Source of the DNA: Chlorella sorokiniana | Lineage: Eukaryota > Chlorophyta > Trebouxiophyceae > Chlorellales > Chlorellaceae | Direction: 5' to 3' | DNA: 64,000 bases | NCBI GenBank assembly: GCA_025917655.1 | Contig: CP084617.1 | Location: forward strand, 1,550,001 to 1,614,000 | In this document: positions 10,231 through 21,788 of the stretch, piece by piece | Numbering within the stretch: position 1 is the first letter of the stretch | Layout: each line of letters opens with the position of its first letter | The notes under the pieces: generated by a model | Database searches by the model: none | What the model was told of the DNA's origin: nothing | What the model saw: only the letters and a program-made list of their open reading frames with translations | Program-made: the position numbers and the translations under genes

Positions 10231-11990
10231 TCAAGATAGCTCCAAAGGCAGCAGCCCCTGCAGCCGCGCCGCCTCGGCCGCCGCGGCCGCCATCAGCTGC
10301 TGCCAGGCAGGCAGCTGCTTCAAGCTGCCCCTGAACGCAGCCCAGCTGATGCTGTCCACGCCCAGCTGCTCCAGCTGCTGCTCAAAGGCTGCGTCGCTCA
10401 GTGTACCCACATCGCTGACACTAATGAACAGTGGCTCGCCTGCTGCCTTCTTGTTGACAGGCAGCCCCTGCCGCAGCCGCCAGTCCTGAAGCGCAACGCG
10501 TTTGTCTGCCACCAGCAGATGCAACAAGCCGGCATGCTCCACCAACAGCAGCCGTCCAGCCAGCCGCTCAGCAGAACAGTTGCTGACATAGCTGGCAAAC
10601 TGCTCGATGACCTCAGTTGCTGATGGCTGCCAGGGCAGGTAGCGCTGCAGCACCAGCAGGTTGGCCTGGATGGACAGGCGCAGCCAGTCTTGCTTGAGAA
10701 CATCTGCGTAATTGACAGCCACTGCCCGGGAGTCTGCCACACCGCACAGGCTCCACACCGCCAGAGCGCGCCGCCACACAGCCGTGCGGATGGTCAGCAA
10801 GTAGGGTGAAGCGCTGACCATCCGCAGCAACTCTTCCCTGCCAAACTCTTGCGCCAACCAGGTGGTGAGAGTTGGCAGGCAACAGTGCTGATCGTTGCGC
10901 GATTGAGATGGGCCCTCACCGCAACCAGCGCCAGCACGACCTGCCGCAGGCGGTCCTCGCTGAGTCTGCCGACCAACGGTGCACACCGCAGCACCTTGCA
11001 CCACAGCTCGCGGTCAGCGCCCAGCTCCTGCTGCAGCACAGCCTCTAGCGCAGCCAGGCGTTCAGGTGGGCGCACAAGAAGCGACCAATCCGGCCGCAGA
11101 GCTGCCACCAGCTGCTGCTCAGTGAGGCCCAGCTGCAGCAGGCTGTCAATGCGCTGCTGCAAACCTTGCTCGTTATACTGCAACAGTTGGGATGCCGCTG
11201 GCTGCCCAACAAGCAGCTCTCCCAGCAGCTGCTCCCCTGTCTTGCCGATGTCACTGGCCCTGCACCCAGCAGCCAGCAGCGGCGCCAGCACCGCAATGGC
11301 TGGCTCAAAACTGGCGCTGCCAGCTGCTGAAGGCTTCTGCTCAAAGCAGCGCAATGCCTGAGCCGCGGTCAGCCCCAGCGCCATCAGCTGCCCAAACAGC
11401 ACGCCAGCACGTTGCTCCACCGGCCAGCTAAACAGGTACGGGCACCGAAGCAGCAGCCGCCCCAGCTGCCGATGTTCAATGCCCTGATCAATGCCCAGGC
11501 CGGCCAAGTAGGCGGCCACTGCTGCGCCATGGTCTTTGATGCCCTGCTGCCGCTTCTCAACAAAGGCAGCCACTGCTTTTGCCACCTCCGCCTCCCTGCC
11601 GCTCAAGCCGCACTGCGCAGCCAGCGGCCCAAGCGTGCCTGCCAAGTCAGGCGGTACGGGCACCAGCTTGCCACGCCCCTTGACGACCATCTCTGCGTCG
11701 CCGCTGGCGCTGCTGCCTGTAGCAATCGCATCTGCGTATGGCGGCAAGGCAGCCATCCCTTGGCAGCACTGCTGCCAGCCTGCTTGAGGCCGTCCCCACC
11801 GCATCGCCTGTCGCAGTCCTGGGCCTGACCATGCCTGCAGGTCAACCCTTGCAGGGACACCCTTGCAGCTGGCTAAAAGCTTGCAGCGGCACAACTGTGC
11901 AGGCGGCAGGCAGACAGTGGAGCGGGTGGCGGTGCAAGCGCCCTTGCCTGTCTGCGTCGTGCGCTGCAGGGCGGTCGCCGGGCTTGGCAT
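10231..11990 (-). CDS. mTERF-family protein, copy 1 (left-type, open)
   Basis: mTERF proteins are helical-repeat nucleic-acid-binding factors that act in mitochondria or chloroplasts on transcription, splicing or translation. Exon 2 (to 10920) encodes repeats such as LGRLLLRCPYLFSWPVEQ, FGQLMALGLTAAQALRCF and LLQLGLTEQQLVAALRPDW. The last exon encodes LLRMVSASPYLLTIRTAVW and VADKRVALQDWRLRQGL, ending LLPLELS (left-type C-terminus). The usual acceptor G is changed here (GCGCAAGAG instead of GCGCAGGAG), so splicing probably uses the AG one codon later and the exon is 10845-10231, still in frame. The N-terminus is uncertain: ATG 11990 opens the frame, but an upstream frame (from 12148) resembles the start of copy 2. 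Otherwise intact. Confidence 0.7.
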
Positions 11991-12761
11991 TCATCTGCGC
12001 TGCATGTGGCAAGACGCGCCCAAGCGCCCGAGCCAGGCCCTAGCTGCGCAGCCGCGAGCATTTCGTCCGCTGGCTTGTGCGCCCCCGGCGCAAGTCTGAG
12101 AAGCTTGAAGCAGCACTGTGCCGAAGCGCGACCGCAATCGACAAACATATCCAGCAGCCGCTCATCAGCTTACCAGGTGGCGGCGGACACAGCGCGGGTG
12201 TCGAGCGGCGGCTTGTGAAACAGCCGTTACTGTCCATCTTTGCGCTGTCCTGAGATGCCACAGCCGGTAAAGGGCAGCATTGCTGCGTCATCCGTTGTCT
12301 ATATCACGCCACTGGCCCATCCGCATCCTCCTCACCCTCCCCCTCGGCCTGCACCCTACGCACAGAACTGGTTGATGGCTGTTCAGGCACGTCGGTCTTA
12401 CAGCAGAACGTCACCAGCAGCACAGCTCAGGTCAAACAAGACAACGAGCAACAAATGATGTGTGTGTGCAGCCGAGAGTGCGCAGCCGCGCAATGCATCG
12501 CAGGCGGGAGCCAGCACAGCGGGTTCAAGAGGGGGCGAGGGCTTGCCATCACAGCTCTGCATCGTGATGGGCATGTGCAGCCGAGAGCGCACAGCGCAAT
12601 GCCCAAGGCTTGCGCCTGGCGCGACCAGGGGACTCAGCCCTGCGCAGCGAGTTGGTCAGCAAGGGGGCCAAGCACGCGCCAACGCAGCTCTGCATTAACA
12701 GCATTTATCACACAAGCGCAAGAGTGTTTCCAGGCGCGCGGTATGGCCGCCTCCCTCACAG

Positions 12762-13285
12762 GTGGAGGGAAGCGGCAAACACGATGTCGCGCTTGATGCG
12801 GCCAATGGCGGCGTCAAAGCGCTCAGCCAGGCTGGCCTCGCCGATCGTGCGCAGCGCGGCCGCCACTCGGCGCAGCAGCTCCTCCAGCCGCCGGATGGCG
12901 CGCACCAGCGATCCCTGCAGCAGGGAGCCTCGTTACCTCAGTTGATTCGACCAGTTGATTGAAGTCCAGGGACAGAACACGCGTCTGTTGCAACACATTG
13001 AGAGTAAGGAATCTGGCGCAACGATTGCCAGCCTGAGCACACTCCATGCAAGGCTCTCATCTCCGCCAACCGCACGACCAGCCACTGCCTGCCCAGCAGC
13101 CTCCCCCAGGCGAGGGCACCTGCCCCTCCCCCCCCCCCCCCCCTCCCCCCGCCTCCTGCCACCCCTCCTTTCAATGTCAAGCAGACTGCAGCAGGCGCTC
13201 TCAGCAGCCGCACCTCAAACACATCGGCCTGCTTGTTCAGGTCGGCAAACTTGGCACCGCGGCACCAGGGCGCCACCAGGGGAGA
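12762..13285 (-). pseudogene. Relic of the MTR4 3' end, copy 1
   Basis: About 12762-12930 corresponds to the last MTR4 exon (RRLEELLR, then [11 protein letters not shown], stop), and 13191-13285 to the preceding exon ([11 protein letters not shown]). An intron-sized gap with a long C run (near 13130) lies between, as in the parent at 21789-22195. It is cut off from the rest of the gene and so cannot make MTR4. It shares a CACTCGG variant with the relic at 18747 that the parent lacks. Confidence 0.75.
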
Positions 13286-13539
13286 AGCCCAGAGGGGGCG
13301 GAGGGAGCATGTGTGAGAGAGGAGGCGAGCCTGTTTACCCTGCTCTGTCACCTAATGGGCTGCCACTCCCAGCAAACAACCCAGACTGACGTGGTGGGAC
13401 AAGGGCATCCTGCTGCAGCACTCAAACTACGCTTGAACCAAAAACTCCTTGCAGGGCGACCGGACACGGGATTGGAGTGTGGTTCAATCCGTTGGCAGTA
13501 CAACAAAGACGACATAGATACATAGATTGATTGAATGAA

Positions 13540-15448
13540 TCAAGATAGCTCCAATGGCAGCAGACGCTGCAGCCGCGCGCCTCCGCTGCCGCAGCAGCCG
13601 TCAGCTGCTGCCAGGCAGGCAGCTGCTCCAAGCTGCCCCTGAATGCAGCCCAACTGCCGCAGTGCACGCCCAGCTGCTCCAGCTGCCGCTCAAAGGCTGC
13701 GTCGCTCAGTGTACCCGCATCGCGGAGACTGATGAACAGTGGCTCGCCTGCTGCCTTCTTGCGCACAGGCAGCCCCCTGCTGCCGCCACTCCTGCCGCGC
13801 GACGCGTTTGTCCACCACCAGCAGCGGCAACAAGCCGACCTGCTTCAGGAACAGCAGGCGCCCTGCCAGTCGCTCTGTTGTTAAGCCGCTGACATAGCTG
13901 GCAAACCGCTCAATCACCTTGGCTGCTGACGGCTGCCAGGGAAGGCAGTGCCGCAGTGCCAGCAGGTTGGCCTGGACGGACGGGCGCAACCAGTCATGCG
14001 TGAGAACTTCTGCGCAATTGACAGCTACCGCCCGGGGTCTGCCACGCCGCACACGTCCCACACCGCCAGAGCGCGCCGCCACACAGCCGTGCGGACGGTC
14101 AGCAAGTAGGGTGAAGCGCTGACCATCCGCAGCACTTCTACCCTGCCAAACTCCTGCACCCAAAAGGCAGTCAGAGTGGGCAGGCAACACAGTGCTGATC
14201 ATTGCTCATGAGATGGGCACTCACCACAACAAGCGCCAGCACGCCCTGCTGCAGGCGGTCCTCGCTGGATCTTCCGACCAACGGTGCACGCCGCAGCACC
14301 TTGCACCACAGCTTGCTGTCAGCGCCCAGCTCCTGCTGCAGCACAGCATCTAGCGCAGCCAGGTGCTCTGAGGTACAACCAAGCAGCGACCAATTCCTCC
14401 GCAAAGCTGCCACCAGCTGCTTCTCGGTAAGCCCCAATTGCAGCAGGCCGCCAATGCGCTGCTGCAAACGCTGCCCGTCATACTTCAGCAACATGGATGC
14501 CGCTGGCTGCCCCACAAGCAGCTCTCCCAGCAGCTGCTCCCCCGTCTTGCCGATATCGCTGGCCCTGCACCCAGCAGCCAGCAGCGGCGCCAGCACTGCA
14601 ATGGCTGGCGTAAAGCTGGGGCTGCGAGCTGCTGAAGGTTGCTGCTTAAAGCAGCGCGCTGCCTGCGCCGCAGTCAGCCCCAGCGCCATCAGCTGCCCAA
14701 ACAGCACGCCAGCACGCTGCTCTGCCGGCCAGCTGAACAGGTATGGGCACCGAAGCAGCAGCCGCTCCAGCTGCCCCTGCCCAAAGCCATGATCGATGCC
14801 CAGGCTGGCCAAGTAGGCTGCCACTGCTGCGCCATGGTCTACGATGCCCTGCTGCCGCTTCTGGTCCTGAGCAGCCACTGCTCTTGCCACCTCCGCCTCC
14901 CTGCCGCTCAAGCCGCACTGCGCAGCCAGCGGGGCAAGCGTGCCTGCCAGATCGGGCGGTACAGGCACCAACTTGCCACGCTGGCTGAGAATCATCTCTG
15001 CCTCGCCGCTTGCGCTGCTGGCTGTAGCACGCGCAGCTTCGTGTGGCGGCAAGGCAGCCATCCCTTGGCAGCACTGCTGCCAGCCTGCTTCAAGCCGTCC
15101 CCACCGCATCGCCTGTCGCAGTCCTGGGCCTGACCATGCCTGCAGGTCAACCCTTGCAGGGACACCCTTGCAGCTGGACAAAATCGTGCAGCGGCACACT
15201 GAGCAGGCGGCGGACAGTGGAGCGGGTGGCGGTGCAAGCGCCCTTGCCTGTCTGCTTCGTGCGCTGCAGGGCGGTCGCCGGGCTTGACATTCAGCTGCGC
15301 TGCATGTGGCAAGACCCGCCCAAGCGCCCGAGCCAGGCCCTAGCTGCCCAGCCGCGAGCATTTCGTCCGCTGGCTTGTGCGCCCCCGGCGCAAGTCTGAG
15401 AAGCTTAAAGCAGCACTGTGCCGAAGCACGACAGCAATAAGCAAACAT
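13540..15448 (-). pseudogene. mTERF-family copy 2 (left-type, frame-broken)
   Basis: Exon 2 is open from ATG 15448 (MFAYCCRASA...) to a donor at 14225 and carries all the mTERF repeats (LERLLLRCPYLFSWPAEQ, LLQLGLTEKQLVAALRRNW). This is the longest left-type N-terminus in one frame. The last exon (14153-13540) has breaks at about 14034 (GACCCCGGG, one C short), near the EWRQQ segment at about 13780, and in the Ala-rich tail near 13575, ending in the left-type LELS. If real, the breaks remove the C-terminal third. One-base deficits occur elsewhere in this window, so loss of function is likely but not certain. Confidence 0.65.
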
Positions 15449-15779
15449 ATCCAGCGGCCGCTCATCAGCTTACCAAGTGGCGGCGGACACAGCGCGGGTG
15501 TCGAGCAACGGCTTGTGCAGCTACTGTTACTGTCCAGCTTTGCGCTGTCCTGCCATGCAACGCCGGTAAAGGACAGCATTGCTGCGTCATCCGTTGTCTA
15601 TGTCACGCCACTGGCCCATCCGCATCCTCCTCAGCCCCCCCCAGCCTGCACCCCGCGCACTGACCTGCTCGATAGCTGTTCAGGCGTGTCGGTCTTACAG
15701 CAAAACACAACCAGTGCTGCAGCTCAGTCCAAACAAGACAACGAGAACAAGATGATGTGCGCGCCTTGCTCCAGTACGC

Positions 15780-16110
15780 CAATGACAAAACCACTGAAAA
15801 CTCTGGCAAGTTTGTGTGACTGCAAAACCTCCTCGCCTCCCGTCACAACAGCCCCCAGCCACGCTCACGACAGGGTACATCCAGCCCAATCCACCGCGCC
15901 CGCGGCCCACCGGCGTGCGCAGGTCCTGCGGAATGTACATTCGGATGGAGCTGAAGGCCGACAGCTCAAGCACCGGTACTGGGTACTGCAACAAAGGCGA
16001 TGGAGCCTTTGGGCTCCAGGGGGCACAGGCACCACTTGCGCGAGCTCGAGAGGGGGGCCAGAAGTCAACAACAGGCAGAAGGCATGCGAGCAGGGGGTGT
16101 GCGGGCAGCC
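15780..16110 (-). pseudogene. Relic of an internal MTR4 exon
   Basis: It matches 24640-24920 of the MTR4 gene, including flanking intron. The coding match is [19 protein letters not shown], against [19 protein letters not shown] in the parent. Similarity extends on both sides (upstream CACAGGCACC..., downstream GTCACAACAGCC). It stands alone between mTERF copies 2 and 3, so it is a translocated fragment. Confidence 0.75.
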
Positions 16111-16410
16111 CAAGCGGGAGAGTCAGCAAGAAAGGGGGACAGCAGCTACGCGGATTGCAGGCACTCGGTTGCAGCGCAGGCGACAGCAGCCAGGGTACAC
16201 CGCCTGCCGAGCGCTTCAGGCGGGACAGACAGCGCTCGGATGGCTGCAATATGACAGCGTTGGGAGTGGGCCTGCTATGATGCAAGGCTCTGGCCCTGCC
16301 CAAACTTCGGAGTGGCAACTTGCAAATGGAGCACAGGAGCAAACATAGCTTTCACTCAGTGCTGCTAAGCGTGGCCCGGGCCCCGGCAGCTCGTAACTAC
16401 TTCCGGGCAC

Positions 16411-18169
16411 CTAATTCGCTGCAGTCTGCAGATCCGAGGGCAGCAGACGCTGCAGCCGCGCCGCCTCTGTCGCCGCGGCCGCCGTCAGCTGCTGCCAGGC
16501 AGGCAGATGCTCCAAGCTGCCCCTGAATGCCACCCAGCTGCCGCTGTCCACGCCCAGCTGCTCCAGCTGCTGCGCAAAGGCTGCGTCGCTCAGAGTAGCC
16601 ACATTACCAACACTGATGAACAGTGGCTCGCCTGATGTCTTCTTGCTGACAGGCAAACCCCGCTGTAGCCGCCACTCCTGCCGCGCAGCGCGTTTGTCCA
16701 CCACCAGCAGCGGCAGCAGCCCGGCTTGATCCAGGAACAGCAACCGCCCTGCCAGTCGCTCAGCCGCATAGCCGCCGACATAGCTGGCAAACTGCTTGAT
16801 CACCTTGGCTGCTGATGGCTGCCAGGGCAGGTAGCGCTGCAGCACCAGCAGGTTGGCCTGGATGGACAGGCGCAGCCAGTCATGATAGAGAACCTCTGCG
16901 CAATTGACAGCTACCGCCCGGGGTCTGCCACGCCGCACAGGCCCCACACCGCTAGAGCGCGCCGCCACACATTTGTGCGGACAGTGAGCAACTTGGGTGC
17001 AGCGCTGACCATCCGCAGCGCTTCGTTCCTGCCAAACTCCTGCACGAGGAAGGCAGCGAGTGTGGGCAGGCAGCAGTGCTGATCGTTGCTCATTGAGATG
17101 GGCACTCACCGCAACAAGCGCCAGCACCCTCTGCCGCAGGCGGTCCTCGCTGAGTCTGTTGACCAACGGTGCACGCAGCAGCACCTTGCACCACAGCTCG
17201 CGGTCAGCGCCCAGCTCCTGCTGCAGCACAGCCTCTAACGCGACGAGGTGCTCCAAAGGACTTTTCAGCAGCGACCAATCCCGCCGCACTGCTGCCACCA
17301 GCTGCTGCTCAGTAAGCCCCAGCTGCAGCAGGTTGTCAATGCGCTGCTGCAAACCCTGCTCGTCATACTGCAATAGCCCGGATGCCGCTGGCTGCCCAAT
17401 AAGCAGCTCTCCCAGCAGCTGCTCTCCTGTCTTGCCGACGTCACCGGTCCTGCACCCAGCAGCCATTAGCGGCGACAGCACCGCAATAGCAGACGCAAAG
17501 GCGCGGCTTAGAGCTGCAGAAGGCTGTTGCTCAAAGCAGCGCGCTGCCTGAGCTGCCGTCAGCCCCAGCGCCATCAGCTGCCCAAACAGCACGCCAGCAC
17601 GCTGCTCCACCGGCCAGCTGAACAGCAGTGGACACCGCATCAGCAGCCGGCCAAGCTGCCCCTGCTTAACGCCCTGTTCGATGCCCAGGCCGGCCAAGTA
17701 GGCTGCCACTGCTGCGCCATGGTCTTTGATGCCCTGCTGCCGCTTCTCAACATGGGCAGCCACTGCTCTCGCTAGCTCCGCCTCCCTGCCGCTCAAGCCG
17801 CACTGCGCAGCCAGCGGGGCAAGCGTGCCTGCCAGGTCGGGTGGTACAGGCACCAGCTTGCCACGCCCTTGACGACCATCTCTGCCTCGCCGCTGGCGCT
17901 GCTGCCTGTAGCAAGCGCAGCTGCGTGTGGCGGCAAGGCAGCCATCCCTCGGCAGCGCTGCTGCCAGCCTGCTTCAGGCCGTCCCCACCGCATCGCCTGT
18001 CGCAGTCCTGGTTCTGACCACGCCTGCACGTCAACGGCAGGACACCCTTGCAGCTGGACAAAAGCATGCAGCGGCACACTGTGCAGGCGGCGGACAGTGG
18101 AGCGGGTGGCGTTGAAAGCGCCTTGCCTGTCTGCGTCGTGCGCTGCAGGTCGGTCGCCGGGCTTGACAT
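16411..18169 (-). pseudogene. mTERF-family copy 3 (chimeric ends, frame-broken)
   Basis: The mTERF region is open from VPVPPDLAG (17850) through the repeats (LGRLLMRCPLLFSWPVEQ) to the exon 2 donor near 17108. Breaks occur just upstream at about 17868 (AAGGGCGTGG, one G fewer than the AAGGGGCGTGG of copies 1 and 4) and in the last exon at 16920-16923 (the same GACCCCGGG deficit as copies 2 and 8). The stop at 16411 precedes sequence that still reads VPGSSYELPGPGPRLAALSE, the right-type C-terminal extension. Its 3' flank also matches the right array, whereas its 5' flank is left-type, so this copy is a recombinant. The coordinate of the start is approximate. Confidence 0.6.
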
Positions 18170-18746
18170 TCAGTTGTGCTGCTTGTGACAAGGCGCGCCC
18201 AAGCGCCCGAGCCAGGCCCTCCCTGCACAGCCGCGAGCATTTCAACTCATCCGCTGGCTTGTGCGCCCCGGCGCAAGTCTGAGAAGCATTAGCAGCACTT
18301 TGCCGTAGCAAGACGGCAATAAGCAAACATATCCAGCAGCCGCTCATCAGCTTACCAGGTGGCGGCGGACACAGCGCGGGTGTCGAGCGGCGGCTGGTGC
18401 AGCTACCGTTACTGTCCAGCTTTGCGCTGTCCTGAGATGCAACGCCGGTAAAGGACAGCAGTGCTGCGTCATCTGTCTTCGATGTCACGCCACTGGCCCA
18501 TCCGCAACCTCCTCAACTCCCCCCGCCCCAGCCTGCACCCTGCGCACAGAGCTGGCTGACGGCTGTTCAGGCGTGTCGGTCTTACTGCAAAGCACAACCA
18601 GCGGTGCAAGTCCAACCAAGACAACGAGCAAAGGATGATGTGTGCGTGCAGCCGAGAGTGCGCAGCGCAACCAGGGGGCGCGGCCCTGCATGCAGCATCT
18701 GTCACACAAGCGCGTTTCCAGGCGCGCGTTACGGCCGCCTCCCTCA

Positions 18747-19160
18747 CAGGTAGAGGGAGGCGGCAAACACGATGTCGCGCTTGATGCGGCCAATGGCGGC
18801 GTCAAAGCGCTCAGCCAGGCTGGCGTCGCCGATCGTGCGCAGCGCGGCCGCCACTCGGCGCAGCAGCTCCTCCAGCCGCCGAATCGCGCGCACCAGCGAC
18901 CCCTGCAGCAGGGAGCCTCAGACCCTCAGCCACTTCGAACATGTTGAGTGAGTTCCCAGCAGTGCCCAGCTCGCCCCCCCCACAAGGGAGGGCCCCTGCG
19001 TCCCCCCGCCTCCTGCCACCTCTTCACCCAATGCCGGGCAGATTGCAGCAGGCGCATCCCAGCAGGCGCACCTCAAAACACGTCGGTCGGCTTGTGGAGG
19101 TCGGCAAACTTGGCACCGCGGCACCAGGCCGCCACCAGCTCCGTCAGGTCTGCACCCAGG
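18747..19160 (-). pseudogene. Relic of the MTR4 3' end, copy 2
   Basis: 18747-18915 matches the last MTR4 exon with only three mismatches that I can count over about 165 bp (CACTCGG for CACCTGG, and AATCGCG for AATGGCG). 19076-19157 matches the preceding exon (GAKFADLHK region). The near identity implies a recent duplication or gene conversion from the parent at 21789. Confidence 0.8.
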
Positions 19161-19395
19161 GGGTGCCCGGGGGGGCATGTGTGAGAGTGAAGGTGAGACT
19201 GCTTGCCCTGCTCTTTCACCTAATGGGCTGCCACTCCCAGCAAACAGCCCAGACTGACGTGGTGGGACAAGGGCATCCTGCTGCAGCACTCAAACTACGC
19301 TTGAACCAAGGAGTTCTTGCAGGGCGACCGGACACAGGACTGAAATGTGATGCAACCCGCCGATACCGCAACAAGCACGAGAATGATTATATGAA

Positions 19396-21161
19396 TCAAG
19401 AAAGCTCCAAAGGCAGCAGACGCTGCAGCCGCGCCGCCTCTGTCGCCGCGCCCGCCGTCAGCTGCTGCCAGGCAAGCAGCTGCTCCAAGCTGCCCCTGAA
19501 TGCCACCCAGCTGCTGCTGTCCACGCCCAGCTGCTCCAGCCGCTGCGCAAAGGCTGCGTCGCTCAGAACAGCCACATTGCGGACACTGATGGACAGTGGC
19601 TCGCCTGCTGTCTTCTTGTTGACAGGCAGCCCCCGCTGCTGCCGCCACTCCTGCCGCGCAGCGCGTTTGTCCACCACCAGCAGCGGCAGCAGCCCAGCCT
19701 GCTCCAGGAACAGCAGGCGCCCCGCCAGTCGCTCTGCCGTACAGTGGACGACATAGCTGGCAAACCGCTCAATCACCTTGGCTGCTGACGGCTGCCAGGG
19801 CAGGTAGCGCTGCAGTGCCAGCAGGTTGGCCTGGATGGACAGGCGCAGCCAGTCACGATAGACAACCTCTGCGCAATTGACAGCTACCGCCCGGGGGTCT
19901 GCCACGCCGCACACGCCCCACACCGCCAGAGCACGCCGCCACACAGCCGTGCGGACGGTCAACAAGTAGGGTGCAGCGCTGACCATCCGAAGCACTTCGT
20001 CCCTGCCAAACTCCTGCACCCAAAAGGCAGTCAGAGTGGGCAGGCAAACGAGTGCTGACCATTGCTCACCGAGATGGGCACTCACCGCAACAAGCGCCAG
20101 CATGCCCTGCCGCAGGCGGTCCTCGCTGATCCTGCTGACCAACGGTGCACGCCTCAGCACCTTGCACCACAGCTGGCGGTCAGCGCCCAGCTCCTGCTGC
20201 AGCACAGACTCTAGCGCAGCCAGATGCTCAGATGTGCGCACAACAAGCGAGCAATCCTGCCGCACCGCTGCCACCAGCTGCTGTTGGCTGAGGCCCAGCT
20301 GCAGCAGGCTGTCAATGCGCTGCTGCAAATGTTGCCCATTGTATTGCAGCAGGGGGTCATGCTTGGCTGCCTGACAAGCAGCTCTCCAAGCAGCTGCTGC
20401 CCCGTCTTGCCGTTGTCACTGGCCCTCATCCCAGCAGCCAGCAGCGGCGCCAGTACCGCAGTGGCTGGCTCAAAGGAAGGGCTGAAAACTGCGAAACGTT
20501 GCTGCTCAAAGCAGCGCACTGCCTGAGCTGCTGTCAGCCCCAGTGCCATGAGCTGCCCATCCAACACGCCCGCACGCTGCTCCACCGGCCAGCTGAACAG
20601 GTACGGACAGCGCAGTAGCAGCCTCCCCAGCTGCCCCTGTTTAATACTCAGCCCGGCCAAGTAGGCGGCCACTGCTGCGCCATGGTCTTTGATGCCCTGC
20701 TGCCGCTTCCGATCAAGGGAAGCCACTGCTCTCGCTAGCTCAGCCTCCCTGCCGCTCAAGCCGCACTGCGCAGCCAGCAGGGCAAGCGTGGCTGCCAGAT
20801 CAGGCGGTACAGGCACCAGCTTGCCACGCCCCTTGACGACCATCTCTGCGTCGCCGCTGGCGCTGCTGGCTGTAGCAAGCGCATCTGCTTGTGGCGGCAA
20901 GGCAGCCATCCGTTGGCAGCACTGCTGCCAGCCTGCTTCAAGCCGTCCCCACCGCATCGCCTGTCGCAGTCCTGGGCCTGATAACACCTGCAGGTCAACC
21001 CTTGCAGGGACACCCTTGCAGCTGGACAAACGCATGCAGCGGCACAACTTTGCAGGCGGCGGACAGTGGAGCGGGCGGCGTTGCAAGAGCCCTTGCCTGT
21101 CTGCCTCGTGCGCTGCAGGGCAGTCGCCGGGCTTGACATTGATCTGCGCTGCATGTGACAA
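19396..21161 (-). pseudogene. mTERF-family copy 4 (left-type, one frame break)
   Basis: The N-terminal part is open from ATG 21161 (MSHAAQINVKPG) through KLVPVPPDL and three mTERF repeats. The frame breaks at 20352-20356 (CCCCC on the coding strand, in the context AAGCATGACCCCCTGC), then resumes in the next frame as QQRIDSLLQLGLSQQQLVA. The last exon (20013-19396) is open and carries FGRDEVLRMVSAAPYLLTV and VVDKRAARQEWRQQRGLPV, ending LLPLELS. The copy at 38160 has the same break in the same sequence. It could be an old inactivation, a programmed frameshift, or a missed base. Confidence 0.65.
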
Positions 21162-21788
21162 GACGCGCCCAAGCGCCCGAGCCAGGCCCTAACTGCGCAG
21201 CCGCGAGCATCTCAACCCGTCTGCTATTGGCTTGTGCGGCCCGGCGCAAGTCTGAGAAGCACTGTGCCGAACCGCGACAACAAGAAGCAAACGTATCCAG
21301 CAGCCGCTCATCAGCATACCAGGTGGCGGCGGACACAGCGCGGGTTTCGCGCGGCGGCTTGTGAAACAGCCGTTACTGTCCAGCTTTGCGCTGTCCTGAG
21401 ATGGCAACGCCGGTAAACACAGCAGTGCTGCGTCATCTGTCTTCGATGTCACGCCACTGGCCCATCCGCATCCTCCTCCCCCCCCGCCCCCCTCCAGCCT
21501 GCACCCCACGTACTGACCTGCCCGATAGCTGTTCAGGCGTGTCGATCATACAGCAAAGCACACCCAGCGCTGCAAGTCCAATCAAGACAACGAGCAAAGG
21601 ATGGTGTGTGTGTGCGCAGCCGAGAGTGCGCAGCGCAACGCCCAGTGCTTGCGCCTGGCGCAACCAGGGGGCGCGGCCCCACACAACAAGGTGGTCAGCA
21701 CAGGGGTAAGCACAATGCTAACGCAGCTCCGCATTAAAAGCACTCGTCACACAAGCGCGTTTCCAGGCGCGCGTTACGGCCGCCTCCC

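Larger units (their letters stand above)
10020..21788. repeat. Left tandem array: four mTERF units with MTR4-derived spacers
   Basis: Four minus-strand mTERF genes lie head to tail. Each has upstream sequence repeated at about 12.06-12.45, 15.36-15.75, 18.23-18.63 and 21.20-21.60 kb, including a near-identical block around TCTATRTCACGCCACTGGCC. Spacers 1 and 3 end in copies of the 3' exons of MTR4, and spacer 2 contains an internal MTR4 exon. The array abuts the real MTR4 3' end at 21789, which is consistent with repeated unequal exchange that copied mTERF plus adjoining MTR4 sequence. Confidence 0.8.

Noticed and set aside
13127-13146. Long C run as a possible assembly gap or functional site
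   Set aside because: Similar C runs occur near 22020, 23148, 26771 and 60187. They are common pyrimidine tracts of introns in this genome.
10020-21788. Transposon-driven origin of the mTERF array
   Set aside because: I found no transposase, reverse transcriptase, terminal inverted repeats or target-site duplications; the units carry introns and MTR4 exons, which points to DNA-level tandem duplication.
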